Shown piece by piece: positions 56,250 through 64,000 of a stretch of 64,000 nucleotides of DNA. Within the stretch, counting starts at the first letter, position 1; every line of letters begins with the position of its first letter. Source of the stretch: Shinella sp. H4-D48 (GTDB lineage: Bacteria; Pseudomonadota; Alphaproteobacteria; Rhizobiales; Rhizobiaceae); contig NZ_CP093337.1 in the NCBI RefSeq assembly GCF_022637395.1, forward strand, positions 976,001-1,040,000. Direction: 5' to 3'. Below the pieces are notes generated by a model. It did not search any database, was not told the origin of the DNA, and saw only the letters and a program-made list of their open reading frames with translations. A program made the translations under genes and the position numbers.

Positions 56250-57365
56250 ATGCAGACTTTGAAATCCGTTCTCGACGGCGCGGCCGGCGAGGGCATCATT
56301 TCCGGCGAGCAGGCCGGCGCGTTGCTGCCCTATATGGAAGCGCGCGGCGTCGGGCTGCATGCGCCGGCGGCCGCTGATGCGCTCGATATCGGCGGGCCTG
56401 CGGAAGACCGTGCCATCGCTCCGGTGGAAGATACGGAAGCGCCGCGCTTCATCCGCGGCTTCCACGATGTGCTCATCACGATCGGCGTTGCCATCGTCAT
56501 GGCTGGGGTCTGGGGCATCGGCGCGTTTCTCCTGGCGCTGCCGGCCATCGTCATTCTCGCGGAAATTCTCGTGAAGCGGCAGCGGCTCGCGCTTCCGGCC
56601 GTCTTGCTGACAGCGCTTTACGTACACTGGATCCTCACGACGTCGGTTCTTCTGCAGGACGAGACGATCGGCACGCAGGATGCCATCGTCGGCTTCCTGC
56701 TGACGGTATTGCCGTTATGCGTGCTCCTGCCACTGTTCTACTGGCGCTACCGTATCCCGTTGTCCCTGAGTCTGTGGTATCTGTCGCTTGCGGCCACGGC
56801 GCTCGGCCTTGTCTTCTTCGGGCTCGGGCGGATGCTTGATAGCGCCGATCTTTTCACCGAGCACTCGACGCTCTGCGCCGGCATCTTCCTTGTTACGGCT
56901 CTCGCGCTGTTTACCGTGGCGATGCGCTATGACCTGTCGGATCGTTTCCGTATCACCCGCCGCTCCGATATCGCTTTCTGGCTGCACCTCGTCACGGCAC
57001 CGGCGCTGCTCTATTCGACGCTGAGCTTCGTGTTTCTCGGCGACTTCGCGAACAATACATTGTTCAGCAGCGACAAGGGCCTGCCCGATGCGCTCGTCAT
57101 CGTTGCCATCGTCGTCGTGCTCATGGGGATCGGCCTTGCCATCGATCGCCGCGCCTTCGTGACCTCGGGCCTGCTGTCGCTGGGTGTCGCCACGGCGAGC
57201 CTGCTCCAGCGCACGACCGCTGCTCCGGAAAGCTATATTTTCCTCTCCCTTCTGATCGTCGGAATTGTCGTGCTGACCATCGGCATCGGCTGGCCGCATT
57301 TCCGGCGCTGGGTTTTGACGCCGCTGCCGCTTGCGCTCAAAGAAAAACTGCCGCCCCTCCGGTGA
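56250..57365 (+). CDS. Multi-pass membrane protein, DUF2157-like
   Basis: Membrane protein of 371 residues. A soluble N-terminal 80 residues include VLDGAAGEGIISGEQAGALLPY, a short helical pair seen in DUF2157-type proteins. About ten membrane helices follow to near 350 and the C-terminus is short and basic. No transport signature is recognised. ATG 56250 is preceded by AGGAGAGG. A terminator stem overlaps its stop codon and serves the opposing ychF gene. Function unknown. Confidence 0.82.
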   Translation: MQTLKSVLDGAAGEGIISGEQAGALLPYMEARGVGLHAPAAADALDIGGPAEDRAIAPVEDTEAPRFIRGFHDVLITIGVAIVMAGVWGIGAFLLALPAIVILAEILVKRQRLALPAVLLTALYVHWILTTSVLLQDETIGTQDAIVGFLLTVLPLCVLLPLFYWRYRIPLSLSLWYLSLAATALGLVFFGLGRMLDSADLFTEHSTLCAGIFLVTALALFTVAMRYDLSDRFRITRRSDIAFWLHLVTAPALLYSTLSFVFLGDFANNTLFSSDKGLPDALVIVAIVVVLMGIGLAIDRRAFVTSGLLSLGVATASLLQRTTAAPESYIFLSLLIVGIVVLTIGIGWPHFRRWVLTPLPLALKEKLPPLR

Positions 57366-57377
57366 GGGACGGCAGTT
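57346..57377 (-). terminator. Terminator of ychF
   Basis: Outer stem AACTGCCG (57346-57353) with CGGCAGTT (57370-57377), inner stem CCCTC with GAGGG, one mismatch between them. On the minus strand it runs into TTTCTTTGAG, so it terminates ychF; it overlaps the stop codon of the opposing membrane-protein gene. Confidence 0.85.
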
Positions 57378-57402
57378 CGAAAATCGTCAGTCCGGCGAGA
57401 CG

Positions 57403-58506
57403 TTAGGTGTTGAAGCGGAAGTGGATGACGTCGCCGTCCTGCACGACATATTCCTTGCCTTCGTCGCGGCCCTTGCCGGCTTCCTTGGCACCGACCTCGC
57501 CCTTGTAGGCGATGTAGTCGTCATAGGCGATGGTGAAGGCGCGGATGAAGCCGCGTTCGAAATCCGTGTGGATGACGCCGGCAGCCTGAGGCGCCTTGGT
57601 GCCGCGCACGATGGTCCAGGCGCGCGTTTCCTTAGGGCCGACGGTGAAATAGGTGATCAGGTCGAGCAGGTGGTAGCCCGCGCGGATCAGGCGGTCGAGG
57701 CCGGCTTCGTCGAGGCCGAGTGCGGAGAGGAACTCGGTGGCCTCCTCTTCCGGCAGCTGGGCGACTTCGGCTTCGATTGCAGCCGAGATGATGACGCATT
57801 CCGCACCCTGTTCCTTCGCCATGGCGGCGACGGCTTCGGTGTGCGCGTTGCCGTTCACCGCGTCGCCTTCCGCGACGTTGCAGACATAGAGGACCGGGTG
57901 GGACGTGAGCAGGTTCAGGCTCTTGAGGATTTCGATCTCCTCCGGTGCCAAAGTCTTGAGGAGAAGACGGGCCGGCTTGCCTTCGTTGAGCAGCTTGACC
58001 ACGGCTTCCATGATTGGCAGCTGGGCAAGCGATTCCTTGTCCTTGCCCGTTGCGCGCTTGCGGGTCTGCTCGACGCGGCGCTCGAGGCTTTCGAGGTCGG
58101 CGAGCATCAGCTCGGTCTCGATGGTCTCGGCATCGCCGACCGGATTGATGCGGCCTTCGACATGGGTGATGTCGTCGTCCTCGAAGCAGCGCAGCACATG
58201 CACGACGGCATCGACTTCGCGGATATTGGCGAGGAACTTGTTGCCGAGGCCTTCACCCTTCGACGCGCCGCGCACGAGGCCGGCGATATCGACGAAGGAG
58301 ATACGCGTCGGGATGATTTCCTTCGAGCCGGCGACGGTGGCGAGCGCCTTCATGCGCGGGTCTGGCACAGCGACTTCGCCGGTGTTCGGCTCGATGGTGC
58401 AGAAGGGATAGTTCGCCGCCTGGGCGGCAGCCGTCTTGGTGAGTGCGTTGAAGAGGGTCGACTTGCCGACATTCGGCAGGCCGACGATACCGCATTTGAA
58501 GCCCAT
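57403..58506 (-). CDS. ychF: Redox-regulated ATPase YchF (Obg-related)
   Basis: Universally conserved P-loop NTPase of 367 residues that binds ATP rather than GTP. G1 is GLPNVGKST at 9-17, G3 is [19 protein letters not shown] near 70-90, and the guanine-specificity NKxD is absent, as is usual for YchF. A coiled-coil insert and the C-terminal TGS domain (about 280-367, ending [11 protein letters not shown]) complete it. In most rhizobia it follows rplY-pth; here a clpS gene lies between pth and ychF on the opposite strand. Confidence 0.97.
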   Translation of the reverse strand: MGFKCGIVGLPNVGKSTLFNALTKTAAAQAANYPFCTIEPNTGEVAVPDPRMKALATVAGSKEIIPTRISFVDIAGLVRGASKGEGLGNKFLANIREVDAVVHVLRCFEDDDITHVEGRINPVGDAETIETELMLADLESLERRVEQTRKRATGKDKESLAQLPIMEAVVKLLNEGKPARLLLKTLAPEEIEILKSLNLLTSHPVLYVCNVAEGDAVNGNAHTEAVAAMAKEQGAECVIISAAIEAEVAQLPEEEATEFLSALGLDEAGLDRLIRAGYHLLDLITYFTVGPKETRAWTIVRGTKAPQAAGVIHTDFERGFIRAFTIAYDDYIAYKGEVGAKEAGKGRDEGKEYVVQDGDVIHFRFNT

Positions 58507-58663
58507 GGAGATGGTCCATTCGTCTTGATAAAATCGTTGCCACCGCTATGGGGGAAGGACGGGGCAGGGTCAAGACCTTGGCGGCGCGGGGCCTTGAACT
58601 CCACCGTCCTGCGGTGCACAATGAGCGCACACTGCTCGAAGCCAATGTCGTGAGGAGCTTCCA

Positions 58664-58975
58664 ATGAGCAATGGCAACACGATCCTCGACCCCAAAACCA
58701 CCACCAAGCCCAAGCTCGAAAGGCCGAAGCTCTACAAGGTGCTTCTCGTCAACGACGACTATACGCCGCGCGAATTCGTCGTGCTGGTGCTGAAGGCCGT
58801 GTTCGGCATGGCGGAGGAGACGAGCTACCGCGTGATGATGACGGCGCACAAGATGGGGACCTGCGTGGTCGTCATTTGCGCCCGCGACATAGCCGAGACC
58901 AAGGCCAAGGAGGCGACGGACCTCGCCAAGGAGGCGGGCTTTCCGCTGCTATTCCAGACGGAGCCGGAAGAATAG
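58664..58975 (+). CDS. clpS: ATP-dependent Clp protease adaptor ClpS (ClpS2-type)
   Basis: N-degron adaptor that delivers proteins to ClpAP, 103 residues. The binding pocket region LYKVLLVNDDYTPREFVV is at about 22-40, with the DD pair and the helix that follow; RDIAETKAKEATDLAKEAGFPLLF forms the C-terminal half. clpA is not adjacent, whereas the classical rhizobial clpS1 sits beside clpA, so this matches the second, ClpS2-type copy. GAGGAG precedes the ATG. The role in substrate choice is inferred from the Agrobacterium paralogue. Confidence 0.93.
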   Translation: MSNGNTILDPKTTTKPKLERPKLYKVLLVNDDYTPREFVVLVLKAVFGMAEETSYRVMMTAHKMGTCVVVICARDIAETKAKEATDLAKEAGFPLLFQTEPEE

Positions 58976-59002
58976 GTTTTCGCGCCTGCCCGGCGCGCAG
59001 CG

Positions 59003-59716
59003 TCAATCGCCCTTGTTGCCGAACAGTTTCTTCAGCATGTCGGCCATCGGGCCGCTCGTCGGCAGCGACTTCGGCTGGGCATGGTTGCGGGCCGCGCGGA
59101 TATGGGACTGGCCGGCCGGCTTCTTGGTGGCCTTGTCCTCTTCCGCCTTGCCTCCCGTGGCAAGAGCCAGCTTGTTCATCAGTCGTGAGTCTTCGCCGCG
59201 CACCAGCATATCGGCGTGGACCGCAAGCTCGTCAAGCAGCGGGTCGAGCCATGTGTGGTCCACCTTGGCGAAATCGCCGAGCACATGGTTTGTCACGAGT
59301 TCCTTCGCGCCGGGATGGCCGATGCCCAGACGCAGACGGCGGTAATCCTTGCCGCAATGGGCGTCGATCGACTTGATGCCGTTGTGGCCGCCATGGCCGC
59401 CACCGACCTTGATACGCGCTTTGCCGGGCAGGAGGTCCAACTCATCGTAAATGGCGACAATATCCTTGGGAGCGAGCTTGTAAAAGCGCATGGCTTCGCC
59501 AACGGCTTCGCCCGACAGGTTCATAAAGGTCTGCGGCTTGATGAGCAGGACCTTGTCGCCGGCAAGCTCGCCTTCGGAGATCTCGGCCTTGAACTTCTTC
59601 GACCAGGGCGAGAAGGGGTTCTTGCGATGGATCGCATCCAGCGCCATGAAACCGATATTGTGGCGGTTGCCCGCATATTTCGCGCCCGGATTGCCGAGCC
59701 CCGCGATGATCAGCAT
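59003..59716 (-). CDS. pth: Peptidyl-tRNA hydrolase
   Basis: Releases tRNA from stalled peptidyl-tRNA; 237 residues. The catalytic-site [18 protein letters not shown] (about 5-22, with the His) and [13 protein letters not shown] near 62-74, then [26 protein letters not shown] near 92-117, are intact. A C-terminal extension of about 45 residues (Lys/Ala-rich, to FGNKGD) is longer than in E. coli but usual in alphaproteobacteria. ATG 59716 is the conserved start ([11 protein letters not shown]). Confidence 0.96.
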   Translation of the reverse strand: MLIIAGLGNPGAKYAGNRHNIGFMALDAIHRKNPFSPWSKKFKAEISEGELAGDKVLLIKPQTFMNLSGEAVGEAMRFYKLAPKDIVAIYDELDLLPGKARIKVGGGHGGHNGIKSIDAHCGKDYRRLRLGIGHPGAKELVTNHVLGDFAKVDHTWLDPLLDELAVHADMLVRGEDSRLMNKLALATGGKAEEDKATKKPAGQSHIRAARNHAQPKSLPTSGPMADMLKKLFGNKGD

Positions 59717-59790
59717 GGATTGCTCCGCCAAAGCATGTCGTTTCGCCTTCACCACCGCGAATGCGCGCGGAAGTCAACCATGCGTGCGCA

Positions 59791-60543
59791 TTATTTGTGG
59801 GCGCGGGTCTGAGACGTCCGGGGGTTCGGCGGCAGTCCATAGGCGGCAAATATGCGGTCCTGCTCGCCACTGAGGATCAGCTTGTCGAGCTCGGCCTGCA
59901 TGCGCTGGATAAGATCGGCGGGAGTGTCCTTGTTGCAGGCGACGCCGTAGACCTGGCCCGCCAGCATCATGGCCTTCTCGACAGGAACACCGTCGAGCCG
60001 CATCTTTTCGTAGGTCTTGACCGAGGTCGGCATCAGGTCGATGCGGCCGCTCAACAGCTTGCGAAGGGTAATGTCGATATCGGCGGCAAGATCGATGTCG
60101 TGGAAGCCGATCTGCTCCAGCGCTTCCACCGCGAAGTCGCCCCGCTGCGAGCCGACCTTGAGCTCACGCGCCTTGACGATGGTGAGGTTATCGTAGACCG
60201 CATCCTGCCGCTTCAACATGACCATCTGGTCTTTCAGCAGCGGCTTGATCCAGACGAAGCGGGTGGCACGATCACGGTTGTATCCGGCCGTGAAGACGCA
60301 GTGCATGGGCTGCTTTTCGGCGAGTGAAAAGGCGCGCGCCCAGGGCATGATCTCCAGCGTGTGGTGTATGCCGGCGCGTTCGGTCACCAGCTTCATCTGG
60401 TCCACCGCGATGCCGGTGATCGCGCCAGCCTTCGTGTAATTGAAAGGCGCATATTCCTCGGTGAGGAAGTGGATGGTCTGGGCGCAGGCGGACGACAGCG
60501 GTGCGAGTGACAGGCCGAGCAGCAGAAAGAGTGTCTTCATCAT
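59791..60543 (-). CDS. Orphan periplasmic substrate-binding protein (SBP family 3)
   Basis: Periplasmic binding protein of 250 residues with a signal peptide (LLLGLSLAPLSSACA-Q) and the family-3 core FLTEEYAPFNYTKAGAITGI and VAVDQMKLV. No permease or ATPase gene adjoins it. It follows a GGDEF-EAL gene by 19 bases in the same transcript, as in the NspS-MbaA pair where the binding protein controls the cyclase/phosphodiesterase. A ligand-sensing role rather than transport is therefore likely. The ligand is unknown. Confidence 0.87.
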   Translation of the reverse strand: MMKTLFLLLGLSLAPLSSACAQTIHFLTEEYAPFNYTKAGAITGIAVDQMKLVTERAGIHHTLEIMPWARAFSLAEKQPMHCVFTAGYNRDRATRFVWIKPLLKDQMVMLKRQDAVYDNLTIVKARELKVGSQRGDFAVEALEQIGFHDIDLAADIDITLRKLLSGRIDLMPTSVKTYEKMRLDGVPVEKAMMLAGQVYGVACNKDTPADLIQRMQAELDKLILSGEQDRIFAAYGLPPNPRTSQTRAHK

Positions 60544-60562
60544 CCTGTCCCCGGCTGGCTCC

Positions 60563-62953
60563 TCAGGAGGCCACTTTGTGCCCGTGTTCTTCCGACGGCG
60601 ATAGTTCGTCCAGTTTGACGAGGAGCGCCTCGAGCGGCAAGGGGCGGCTGAAAAGATAGCCCTGGCCGAGTTCGACGTTCATAGCCTGGAGCATGGACCA
60701 CTGTTCCTCGGTCTCGATGCCTTCCGCGACGACGGCGCAGCCCATCTGATGCGAGATGGTGCGGATGCCCTCCACCAGCATGCGGCTCTTGCGGCGCACG
60801 TCCTGCTGCTCGCTTGTCAGCGACTTGGTGAAGGACTGGTCGATCTTCACGATGTCGACCGGGAAGCGGTTGAGATAGCTGAGCGAGGAGTAGCCCGTGC
60901 CGAAATCGTCGAGCGCGATGCGGCAGCCCAGGCTCGAAAGCGCATCGAGCACCGAGCGCACGACGGGGTTGTCGAGCATCAGCACGGCCTCGGTGATCTC
61001 GATGACGATGCGCGAGGGCGTGAGGCCAGCTTCCATGAGCAGTGCGGCGACGCGCGACGGCAGGGCCGGTTCGAATTGCAGCGGCGAGAAGTTCACCGCG
61101 AGATAACTGTCGGCCAGCCCTTCCAGCTTCGACAGTGTGGACAGATGGGCGATCGCCTTGGAAAGAATGCAGTCGCCGATGCGGCCGATGGAGCCGTTTT
61201 CCTCAGCGATGCCGATGATGTCGGCAGGGGAGAGCAGGCCGCGTTCGGGATGGTTCAGGCGCATCAGCGCCTCGAAACCGGCGACACGGCCGTCCGACAG
61301 TGCGACGATGGGCTGGAGATAAGCGTCGAACCAGTCCTCGCGCAGGCCCTGCTCGATGAACTGTTCTGTTTCCAGCCGTTTGCGGGCGATGTCCATCATA
61401 TCGTTGTCGAACAGCTGGATGCCGTTCTTGCCGCTGCGCTTGCGGGCATACATGGCCATGTCGGACTTCTGCAGGAGGCAGGCGGCCGTCTTCGCGTGAT
61501 CGGGGTAGAGGGCGATGCCGATGCTCGCGCTGACATTCAGCTCCGCGCCATTGGCGGTCAGCGGCGCGCGCATGCCTTCCACCAGCCGTTCGCTGATGTC
61601 GGTCGCCAGCCGGCAGGCGTCGGGTGCGCAGAGCAGGATGGCGAACTCGTCGCCGCCGAGACGCGCGATGACGTCGTTGCCACGCAACTGCCCGCGCAGG
61701 CGATCCGCCACCTCACGCAGCACCGCGTCGCCAGTGGCATGGCCGAGATTGTCATTGATCCACTTGAAACGGTCGAGATCGACGAAGATGCAGGCGAGTT
61801 GCTGGCCAAGCCTGTCGGCATCGCCGATTAGGTCGTCCAGCACGAGTTCGAAGCCCTGGCGGTTGAGCAGGCCGGTGAGATGGTCCGTGATGGCTTGCCG
61901 GTGGTTGCGGTTCTCCGCATCCTTCAGGCTGGTCACATCAGTCATGACGGAGAGGGACAGCGACGGCCGCTCGTCGCCTGTCGCAAGCCCCGTTTCCAGG
62001 ATGAGAACGTCGATCACGGTGCGATCGGCGCGCTTGAAGCGCAGGGTGACCTCGCAGATGCCGCCGTCTTCCATTTGCGTGAGGTGGCGGCGGTCATAGC
62101 TTTCGCGGCAGTCCTCGACGACGAAATCTGTGAAGGCACGACCGATCACAGCGTCGCGCGTGTAGCCGGTGGCCGTTAGCCAATAGTCGCTCACGGCGGT
62201 GATGCGGCCTGTCGCATCGATGGAAAACAGCATGGCCGGGGTGAGATTGTAGATTTCCGTCGCCCGTGCATGGGCAAGCTTCAGCCCGGCTTCCTCGTGC
62301 TCGAGCTTGCTCTGCATCTCGTTGAAGTTATGAGCGAGCGCGCCCATCTCGTCCTTCGATGTCCAGTCGACATGGTGGCGTGAGCCGAGGCGGCGTGTTG
62401 CCTCTATCGCCGCCGTCAGGCGCATGAGCGGACGTATGATGGTGATCCGGTTGCCGATTATGGCGGCGGTGAAGAGCGTCGCGACGGCGAAGAAAAAGAT
62501 GGCGAAGATCGCCATTTCGTCCCTGCTGAAGCGCGAAAGCAGGCCCTGCTTTTCCAGCCAGATTTCCGCCGTGCCGACCTTCTTGATGCCGTCGCTGGCC
62601 CTGTAGAGAATGTCCGCGTTGACGATGGAACGGGTCTCTTCGGCCGCGGGCCGACCCACCGGCCGGCTGATGTCGATCATTTCGGCCGTGTCGCGCACGC
62701 GCACGAAGTTGATGTCGGTATTGGCGTGCAGGGATGTGACAATCTGGGTAACGCTGTCCAGATCGAAATCCCACAGTGGCTTTCCGAGTGCCTGCACATT
62801 GGCCCTGAGCAGGGCTTCGGTGCTTTCCGTTCGCTCGCGGGCGACACGGTCGGACGAGATGATGAGAAAGAGGACGAAAAGCGGCGCGACGAAAACCAGG
62901 AGCGCACCGATAACGATGGCAATGAATCGGCTCTCCACCGAATGCATCTTCAT
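60563..62953 (-). CDS. Membrane GGDEF-EAL protein (c-di-GMP turnover)
   Basis: Protein of 796 residues. Two membrane helices (about 9-32 and 150-170) flank a periplasmic domain, then a HAMP linker, a PAS domain (about 235-345), GGDEF (LGGDEFAI near 433, active motif) and EAL (FEALMRLN near 559, with DDFGTGYSS near 682). Both catalytic motifs look intact, so it could make or degrade c-di-GMP; which dominates is unknown. It sits between rplY and pth, with an orphan binding-protein gene downstream in the same operon. Confidence 0.95.
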   Translation of the reverse strand: MKMHSVESRFIAIVIGALLVFVAPLFVLFLIISSDRVARERTESTEALLRANVQALGKPLWDFDLDSVTQIVTSLHANTDINFVRVRDTAEMIDISRPVGRPAAEETRSIVNADILYRASDGIKKVGTAEIWLEKQGLLSRFSRDEMAIFAIFFFAVATLFTAAIIGNRITIIRPLMRLTAAIEATRRLGSRHHVDWTSKDEMGALAHNFNEMQSKLEHEEAGLKLAHARATEIYNLTPAMLFSIDATGRITAVSDYWLTATGYTRDAVIGRAFTDFVVEDCRESYDRRHLTQMEDGGICEVTLRFKRADRTVIDVLILETGLATGDERPSLSLSVMTDVTSLKDAENRNHRQAITDHLTGLLNRQGFELVLDDLIGDADRLGQQLACIFVDLDRFKWINDNLGHATGDAVLREVADRLRGQLRGNDVIARLGGDEFAILLCAPDACRLATDISERLVEGMRAPLTANGAELNVSASIGIALYPDHAKTAACLLQKSDMAMYARKRSGKNGIQLFDNDMMDIARKRLETEQFIEQGLREDWFDAYLQPIVALSDGRVAGFEALMRLNHPERGLLSPADIIGIAEENGSIGRIGDCILSKAIAHLSTLSKLEGLADSYLAVNFSPLQFEPALPSRVAALLMEAGLTPSRIVIEITEAVLMLDNPVVRSVLDALSSLGCRIALDDFGTGYSSLSYLNRFPVDIVKIDQSFTKSLTSEQQDVRRKSRMLVEGIRTISHQMGCAVVAEGIETEEQWSMLQAMNVELGQGYLFSRPLPLEALLVKLDELSPSEEHGHKVAS

Positions 62954-63111
62954 GCCGGTTGCTCCCCCGCCGGTCCGCGAAGCTCGCCCGTTATATCTTT
63001 GGCTTTCCTCATGCCGATCAGCGTTTCATCAAAAACTTAAAGGTTGCTGAAATATTCGTTCGGAAAAGTGCTGATAATTCAAACCTGCCGTAGCGTGAGA
63101 GATGTTTGGGC

Positions 63112-63147
63112 CAAAGAAAAACCCCGCCTCCTTAGGAGACGGGGTTT
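63112..63147 (-). terminator. Terminator of rplY
   Basis: On the minus strand AAACCCCGTCTCC pairs with GAGGCGGGGTTT (one mismatch), loop TAA, followed by TTCTTTGG. It lies 27 bases after the rplY stop. Confidence 0.9.
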
Positions 63148-63173
63148 CTGTAGGGGCTATTTCCGAGAAATGC

Positions 63174-63782
63174 TTATTCCTCGGTCGCTTCCACTTCTTC
63201 TTCCTCAACGCCGGCAGCCGGGACAGCGATCGTCGCGATCGTGAAGTCACGGTCGGTGATGACCGGGCTCGTGCCCTTCGGCAGCTTGATGTTGGAGATG
63301 TGGATGCCTTCGCCGACCTTGAGGCCGGTAAGGTCTGCCGTCAGGGAATCCGGAATGTTGCCGGCCAGAGCGTGCAGCTCGACAGCGTGGCGAACGATGT
63401 TCAGGACGCCGCCGGCCTTGATGCCCGGGGACTTCTCTTCATTGACGAAGTGAACCGGAACTTCAACGACGACGTGGGTGTTGCCCGAAACGCGCAGGAA
63501 GTCGACATGCATGGTGAAGTCGCGGACCGGATCGAGCTGGTAGTCCTTCGGGAGAACCTTGATCTTCTCGCCGTTGACGTCGATCGTGGCGACGGTCGTC
63601 TTGAAGCCGCCGGCGTAGATGCGCTGGGTGACTTCCTTCGTGGCGATGGCGATAGCGAGGGGGGCCTGCTTCTCACCGTAGATGACTGCCGGAATGAGAC
63701 CGTTGCGGCGAAGTTCACGAGAGGACCCCTTACCAACCCGTTCGCGCGTTTCGGCCTTAAGCTCGTAGGTATCGTTGCTCAT
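63174..63782 (-). CDS. rplY: 50S ribosomal protein L25 / general stress protein Ctc
   Basis: 5S rRNA-binding ribosomal protein of the long CTC form, 202 residues: N-terminal L25 domain (about 1-95, [24 protein letters not shown]) plus the C-terminal CTC domain, ending in an acidic tail ([10 protein letters not shown]). The start is ATG 63782. The family is often followed by pth and ychF; here those genes are present but interrupted. Confidence 0.97.
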   Translation of the reverse strand: MSNDTYELKAETRERVGKGSSRELRRNGLIPAVIYGEKQAPLAIAIATKEVTQRIYAGGFKTTVATIDVNGEKIKVLPKDYQLDPVRDFTMHVDFLRVSGNTHVVVEVPVHFVNEEKSPGIKAGGVLNIVRHAVELHALAGNIPDSLTADLTGLKVGEGIHISNIKLPKGTSPVITDRDFTIATIAVPAAGVEEEEVEATEE

Positions 63783-64000
63783 GGCAAAACCTTTCATATG
63801 TTACTGGAGAGTTTTCCCCGGCAGGCGTCTTCACCGGCCGCGCAAAACTTGAGGATTTCGTGAAAGCCTCATCCGCGTTGCCTCCAAGGGTGTCTACGCG
63901 GACGGGGGCTCGATAAACGAGAATCCCCGGAAATGCAAGGCCGCGACCGGATTGACACATCGCCGCGGTATATGGAAGTTCCGCCCAGCTCGTTTTTGGC
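63783..64000. other. Region upstream of rplY at window edge
   Basis: No convincing gene. On the minus strand TTGCAT and TTATCG about 17 bases apart could be a promoter for rplY, but the fit is weak. The extreme end (GTTTTTGGC) may belong to a neighbouring transcript. Confidence 0.3.

Overview
This window is about 64 kb of high-GC alphaproteobacterial chromosome. It is most likely from a Rhizobiaceae member (Sinorhizobium/Rhizobium/Shinella/Agrobacterium type). The evidence is a fused trpE(G) gene preceded by a 14-residue WWWAR-type leader peptide, a ChoX-type choline-binding protein, a heme receptor next to trpE(G), a ClpS2-type adaptor, and petABC encoding separate cytochrome b and c1. I saw no rRNA, tRNA, CRISPR array, prophage or insertion sequence. 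Nearly all of it is ordinary core or conserved chromosome, and the unusual items are local.

Layout. 1-2.9 kb: the end of a choline ABC transporter (choX, choW), thymidine kinase and a small cytochrome c. 3.0-10.5 kb: a same-strand cluster of five poorly characterised genes (coiled-coil protein, unknown protein, AAA+ ATPase, unknown protein, DUF2333 membrane protein). A RelB/RelE-type toxin-antitoxin pair sits inside it, and a perfect 47-base inverted repeat pair separates its first two genes. This is my best candidate for an undescribed system. 10.7-16.4 kb: fhs, a DUF1993 gene, an extensin-like gene and a shmR-like heme receptor with a possible RirA site. 16.4-24.5 kb: trpL/rnTrpL with trpE(G), a signal-peptidase-like protein lacking the catalytic lysine, a CDF transporter, hupE, a clpP paralogue, and leuA behind a newly read leucine leader peptide.

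24.6-31.3 kb: VOC protein, an ECF sigma/anti-sigma pair, TPR protein, phosphoesterase, Nudix, glutathionyl-hydroquinone reductase, GNAT and glyoxalase-like genes. 31.5-38.3 kb: a MoxR/DUF58/BatA-DUF4159/vWA operon. 38.5-41.0 kb: a tightly overlapping DUF1285-Nudix-CCA transferase operon. 41.0-44.4 kb: small conserved proteins, hemF and a CorC/HlyC-type CBS protein. 44.4-46.8 kb: a soxR module with a readable SoxR box in a 19-bp-spacer promoter that drives an FMN reductase and an MFS pump.

46.8-51.5 kb: trmL and two full ABC exporters, the first preceded by a short upstream ORF with a strong ribosome site. 51.8-55.2 kb: petABC (cytochrome bc1) and apt. 55.2-57.4 kb: two MaoC-like genes and a membrane protein. 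57.4-63.8 kb: the usual rplY-pth-ychF neighbourhood, opened by clpS2 and by a GGDEF-EAL gene paired with an orphan periplasmic binding protein.

Two amino-acid leaders (trp and leu) both have promoters placed so that transcription would begin at or next to the leader AUG. This suggests leaderless attenuator peptides, and released small RNAs, as a shared regulatory style in this chromosome.
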